From CAYRVF01 sp964427535 (lineage in GTDB: Bacteria; Chloroflexota; Ktedonobacteria; Ktedonobacterales; JADMIN01): DNA of 15,215 nucleotides. How positions within the stretch are numbered: position 1 is the first letter of the stretch; each line of letters opens with the position of its first letter. Position numbers and translations under genes: made by a program. Shown here in pieces: positions 13,186 through 15,215 of the stretch. The DNA lies in NCBI GenBank assembly GCA_964427535.1, contig CAYRVF010000120.1, positions 1 through 15,215 of the forward strand, written 5' to 3'. The notes beneath the pieces are model-generated. The model worked only from the letters and a program-made list of their open reading frames with translations, did not search any database and was not told the origin of the DNA.

Positions 13186-14514
13186 CTACCGCCGCACCGC
13201 CACCGGCACCCGCTCAGTCGCTGGCTGCTCCTCAGACCAGATGAGGCGGGCGCCACGCTGGTACGTCAGATACGCCCAGGCCCACTGGATCAGCACCAGG
13301 ACGCGATTGCGGAACCCGATGAGGAACCAGATGTGGACGCCCAGCCAGATGAGCCACGCCAGAAAGCCACCGAGCTTGAAGGGACCGATATCGGCAATCG
13401 CGTAGGTGCGTCCGACCGTCGCGAGCATGCCTTTGTCGCGGTAGTGGAACGGCCGGGGCGCAGACTCGCCCGCCACCCGCGCGCGGATCACCGTCGCTAC
13501 GTAGTCGCCCTGCTGCATCGCCACCTGCGCGACGCCCGGCAGCAGGTGCGCGCCCTCAACGTAGTGAGCGGTGTCGCCCAGCACAAAGACCTCCGGCGCT
13601 CCCGGCACAGAGAGGTCCGGCCTGACGATGACACGCCCCGCGCGGTCCATCTCGGCGCCCAGCCACTCGCCCGCCGGTGAGCCGCGCACGCCAGCTGCCC
13701 AGATCACCGTCTTCGCCGCGATACGCTCATCGCCGATCTCGACGCCGTCCGCATCGACATCCGTCACGCGCGCGCCGGTGCGCACCTCCACGCCGAGATG
13801 CCGCAGCTCACGCGCCGCACGGCCCGAGAGCGACGGCGCGAACGTGCCCAGCAGCCGGGGCTCCGCCTCGACCAATACGATGCGCGCGGAAGCCGGGTTA
13901 ATGTGGCGGAAGTCGGACGCCAGCGCCTTGTGCGAGAGGTCGGCCAGCGCGCCCGCCAGCTCCACGCCCGTCGGCCCGCCACCGATGATGACGAACGTCA
14001 GCAGCGCGCGCGTCTCGGGATCGTTCGGGTCGAGATGCATCGCCGCCTCGGCCGCCTCGAACGCCGTCAGCACCTTGCGGCGGATGGCTGTGGCGTCGGC
14101 GATGCTCTTAAGGCCAGGAGCGTACGTCTCCCAGTTGGCGTGGCCGAAGTAGCTCTCGCCCGCGCCCGTCGCCAGCACCAGGTAGTCGTACTCGATGCCG
14201 CGCTCCTGCCCGCTGCTCATGTCGCGCATCGTGACCGTGCGCTGGGCGCGGTTGACGGCCGTTACCTCCGCCAGCAGCACCTCGGTGTTCTTCTGCGAGC
14301 GCACGACATGGCGGATGGGCGCGGTAATGTCGGCGGGTGAGAGCGCCGCCGTCGCGACCTGATAGAGCAGCGGCTGAAACAGATGGTGGTTGTTGCGGTC
14401 GATCAGAGTGACGCGCACCGGGGCGGACCCCAGCGCCCGCGCGGCATGCAATCCGCCGAATCCGCCGCCGACGATGACAACCCGTGGCCAGTCGACTTGA
14501 GCTTGCGTATGCAT
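13186..14514 (-). CDS. ndh: Type II NADH dehydrogenase (NDH-2)
   Basis: NDH-2 is a single-subunit, non-proton-pumping flavoenzyme that passes electrons from NADH to membrane quinone. The 442-residue protein has the N-terminal FAD-binding GGGFGG (16-21), the FQPLLYQVATAAL segment (46-58) that marks NDH-2, the ATG motif at 115-117, the NADH-binding GGGPTGVE (178-185) and the second FAD contact VFVLGDTAHY. The C-terminal region (FLAWLIWLGVHIWFLIGF) is hydrophobic and amphipathic and should bind the enzyme to the membrane. GGAGG lies 9 nt before the ATG. Length and motif order are normal. It would reduce the menaquinone whose synthesis needs the MenA at 6911-7867. A ferredoxin-NADP reductase-like member of the same superfamily is less likely. 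Confidence 0.88.
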   Translation of the reverse strand: MHTQAQVDWPRVVIVGGGFGGLHAARALGSAPVRVTLIDRNNHHLFQPLLYQVATAALSPADITAPIRHVVRSQKNTEVLLAEVTAVNRAQRTVTMRDMSSGQERGIEYDYLVLATGAGESYFGHANWETYAPGLKSIADATAIRRKVLTAFEAAEAAMHLDPNDPETRALLTFVIIGGGPTGVELAGALADLSHKALASDFRHINPASARIVLVEAEPRLLGTFAPSLSGRAARELRHLGVEVRTGARVTDVDADGVEIGDERIAAKTVIWAAGVRGSPAGEWLGAEMDRAGRVIVRPDLSVPGAPEVFVLGDTAHYVEGAHLLPGVAQVAMQQGDYVATVIRARVAGESAPRPFHYRDKGMLATVGRTYAIADIGPFKLGGFLAWLIWLGVHIWFLIGFRNRVLVLIQWAWAYLTYQRGARLIWSEEQPATERVPVAVRR

Positions 14515-14714
14515 AGTCTCTATCCTCCGCGAGGAGCACCACGCGCCGCCTAACCCACGGAGCGCATTCGCCTCCTCGCTCCCACTCTAATTACGTTCGA
14601 GGGTACCGGCTGTTACAGGCAGTCATTGATGGATTCGCCAATGCTGCCGGTCAGTGCGTAGGGCGAGTGGCAACGCCTCTGCTATAGCATCTCGGCACGC
14701 ACTCACGCGCATGC

Positions 14715-14745
14715 TTGACGCGCGCCGCCGTGCCGGTCCTATACT
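14715..14745 (+). promoter_or_regulatory. Promoter of enolase
   Basis: TTGACG (14715-14720) and TATACT (14740-14745) are separated by 19 nt, slightly longer than ideal. The predicted start near 14752 gives a leader of about 90 nt. Confidence 0.5.
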
Positions 14746-14774
14746 TCCCCGGAATGTCGTACGCACTGTCACGC

Positions 14775-14810
14775 GCGCCGGAGACACCACGACTCATACG
14801 CGTCCGGCGC
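14775..14810 (+). promoter_or_regulatory. Hairpin in the enolase leader
   Basis: GCGCCGGA (14775-14782) pairs perfectly with TCCGGCGC (14803-14810) around a 20-nt loop, between the predicted transcription start and the Shine-Dalgarno (GGGAGG, 14829-14834). It could stabilise the mRNA or modulate expression. It matches no riboswitch class I recognise. Confidence 0.35.
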
Positions 14811-14842
14811 CGTCGAGCATGTTACGCTGGGAGGCCGACCCC

Positions 14843-15215
14843 ATGACGAGCAACCGAGGCGACGAGACCATCATCGAAGATATCTCCGCCCGCGAAATCC
14901 TGGATTCGCGGGCAACGCCGACCGTGGAGGTCACGGTGACGCTGATGGGCGGCGCGCGCGGCACGGCAAAGGTGCCCTCGGGCGCGTCGACGGGCGCGCA
15001 TGAGGCAGTGGAACTGCGCGACGGCGACCCGCACCGCTACAACGGCAAGGGCGTGCTCACCGCCGTCAACAACGTCAACGAGACGCTGCAGGATGCCCTC
15101 ACCGGCCTCGACGCGCTCGATCAGGTCGCGATCGACGAGCACATGATCGAGTTGGACGGCACGCCCAACAAGGGTAAGCTCGGCGCGAACGCCATTCTCG
15201 GCGTCTCGCTCGCCA
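14843..15215 (+). CDS. eno: Enolase, 5' part (cut by window end)
   Basis: Enolase interconverts 2-phosphoglycerate and phosphoenolpyruvate in glycolysis and gluconeogenesis. The visible 124 residues give the N-terminal domain: ISAREILDSR (14-23), PTVEV, the mobile loop VPSGASTGAHEAVELRDGD, the RYNGKGVLTAVNNVN segment, and IELDGTPNKGKLGANAILGV, all in family order. GGGAGG lies 8 nt before the ATG. The usual DSRGNPT motif reads DSRATPT here (Ala24, Thr25), an unusual change in a highly conserved stretch. The gene runs off the window, so the catalytic barrel is not seen. Confidence 0.93.
   Translation, partial: MTSNRGDETIIEDISAREILDSRATPTVEVTVTLMGGARGTAKVPSGASTGAHEAVELRDGDPHRYNGKGVLTAVNNVNETLQDALTGLDALDQVAIDEHMIELDGTPNKGKLGANAILGVSLA

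Larger units (their letters stand above)
14515..14842. other. Divergent region between ndh and eno
   Basis: No gene is present. The left half should hold the ndh promoter; an AT-rich segment at about 14586-14594 is the only candidate and lacks a clear -35. The right half holds the eno promoter (14715-14745) and a leader hairpin (14775-14810). Confidence 0.45.

Noticed and set aside
13798..14340. A 180-codon plus-strand frame opposite ndh
   Set aside because: The NDH-2 motifs on the minus strand fully explain this stretch.
14822..15142. A 106-codon minus-strand frame at the right end
   Set aside because: It is antisense to enolase, whose conserved blocks are unmistakable.

Overview
The window is GC-rich bacterial chromosome of ordinary housekeeping and accessory character. 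I see no insertion sequence, tRNA, rRNA or CRISPR array. Most genes have clear purine-rich Shine-Dalgarno sites, and several have sigma70-type promoters with the same -10 hexamer, TATACT. MenA plus a type II NADH dehydrogenase point to a menaquinone-based respiratory chain. The gene mix (EcsC family, XRE-type regulators, GPH-type MFS permease, Pro/Ala-rich tails, palindromic intergenic repeats) would fit Chloroflexota or a similar GC-rich lineage. That placement is tentative, because no phylogenetic marker other than a partial enolase is present.

Layout. 1-255 is an intergenic repeat region. 256-1293 (-) encodes an EcsC-family membrane protein with a strong promoter. 1680-2363 (+) is an XRE-like helix-turn-helix regulator, and 2578-3624 (+) is a 348-residue protein I do not recognise. 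A palindrome-rich spacer follows. 3821-5212 (-) is a zinc amidase of endolysin type that ends in two membrane helices. 5552-6562 (-) is a regulator with an N-terminal DNA-binding domain and a C-terminal receiver domain. 6911-7867 (+) is MenA, overlapping tail-to-tail by 4 nt with 7864-9486 (-), an MFS permease. 9674-11659 (-) is a second, divergent MFS-like protein with disordered tails. 11961-12215 (-) encodes an 84-residue, extremely acidic protein. 12514-13089 (+) is a putative glycolipid-binding protein (DUF1089 type). 13186-14514 (-) is a type II NADH dehydrogenase. 14843 to the window end (+) is the start of enolase.

How the genes fit together. MenA makes the quinone that NDH-2 would reduce with NADH, so these two share a pathway although they are not adjacent. 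Enolase is glycolytic. The other genes look like independent single-gene units, each with its own promoter and mostly ended by hairpins, so the region is not one operon.

The least explained items are the amidase with a holin-like tail, the DNA-binding/receiver regulator with reversed domain order, the acidic protein encoded by a GAN-type trinucleotide tract, the unknown 348-residue protein with a possible leader peptide, and two families of intergenic palindromes. I did not find a clear multi-gene novel system.
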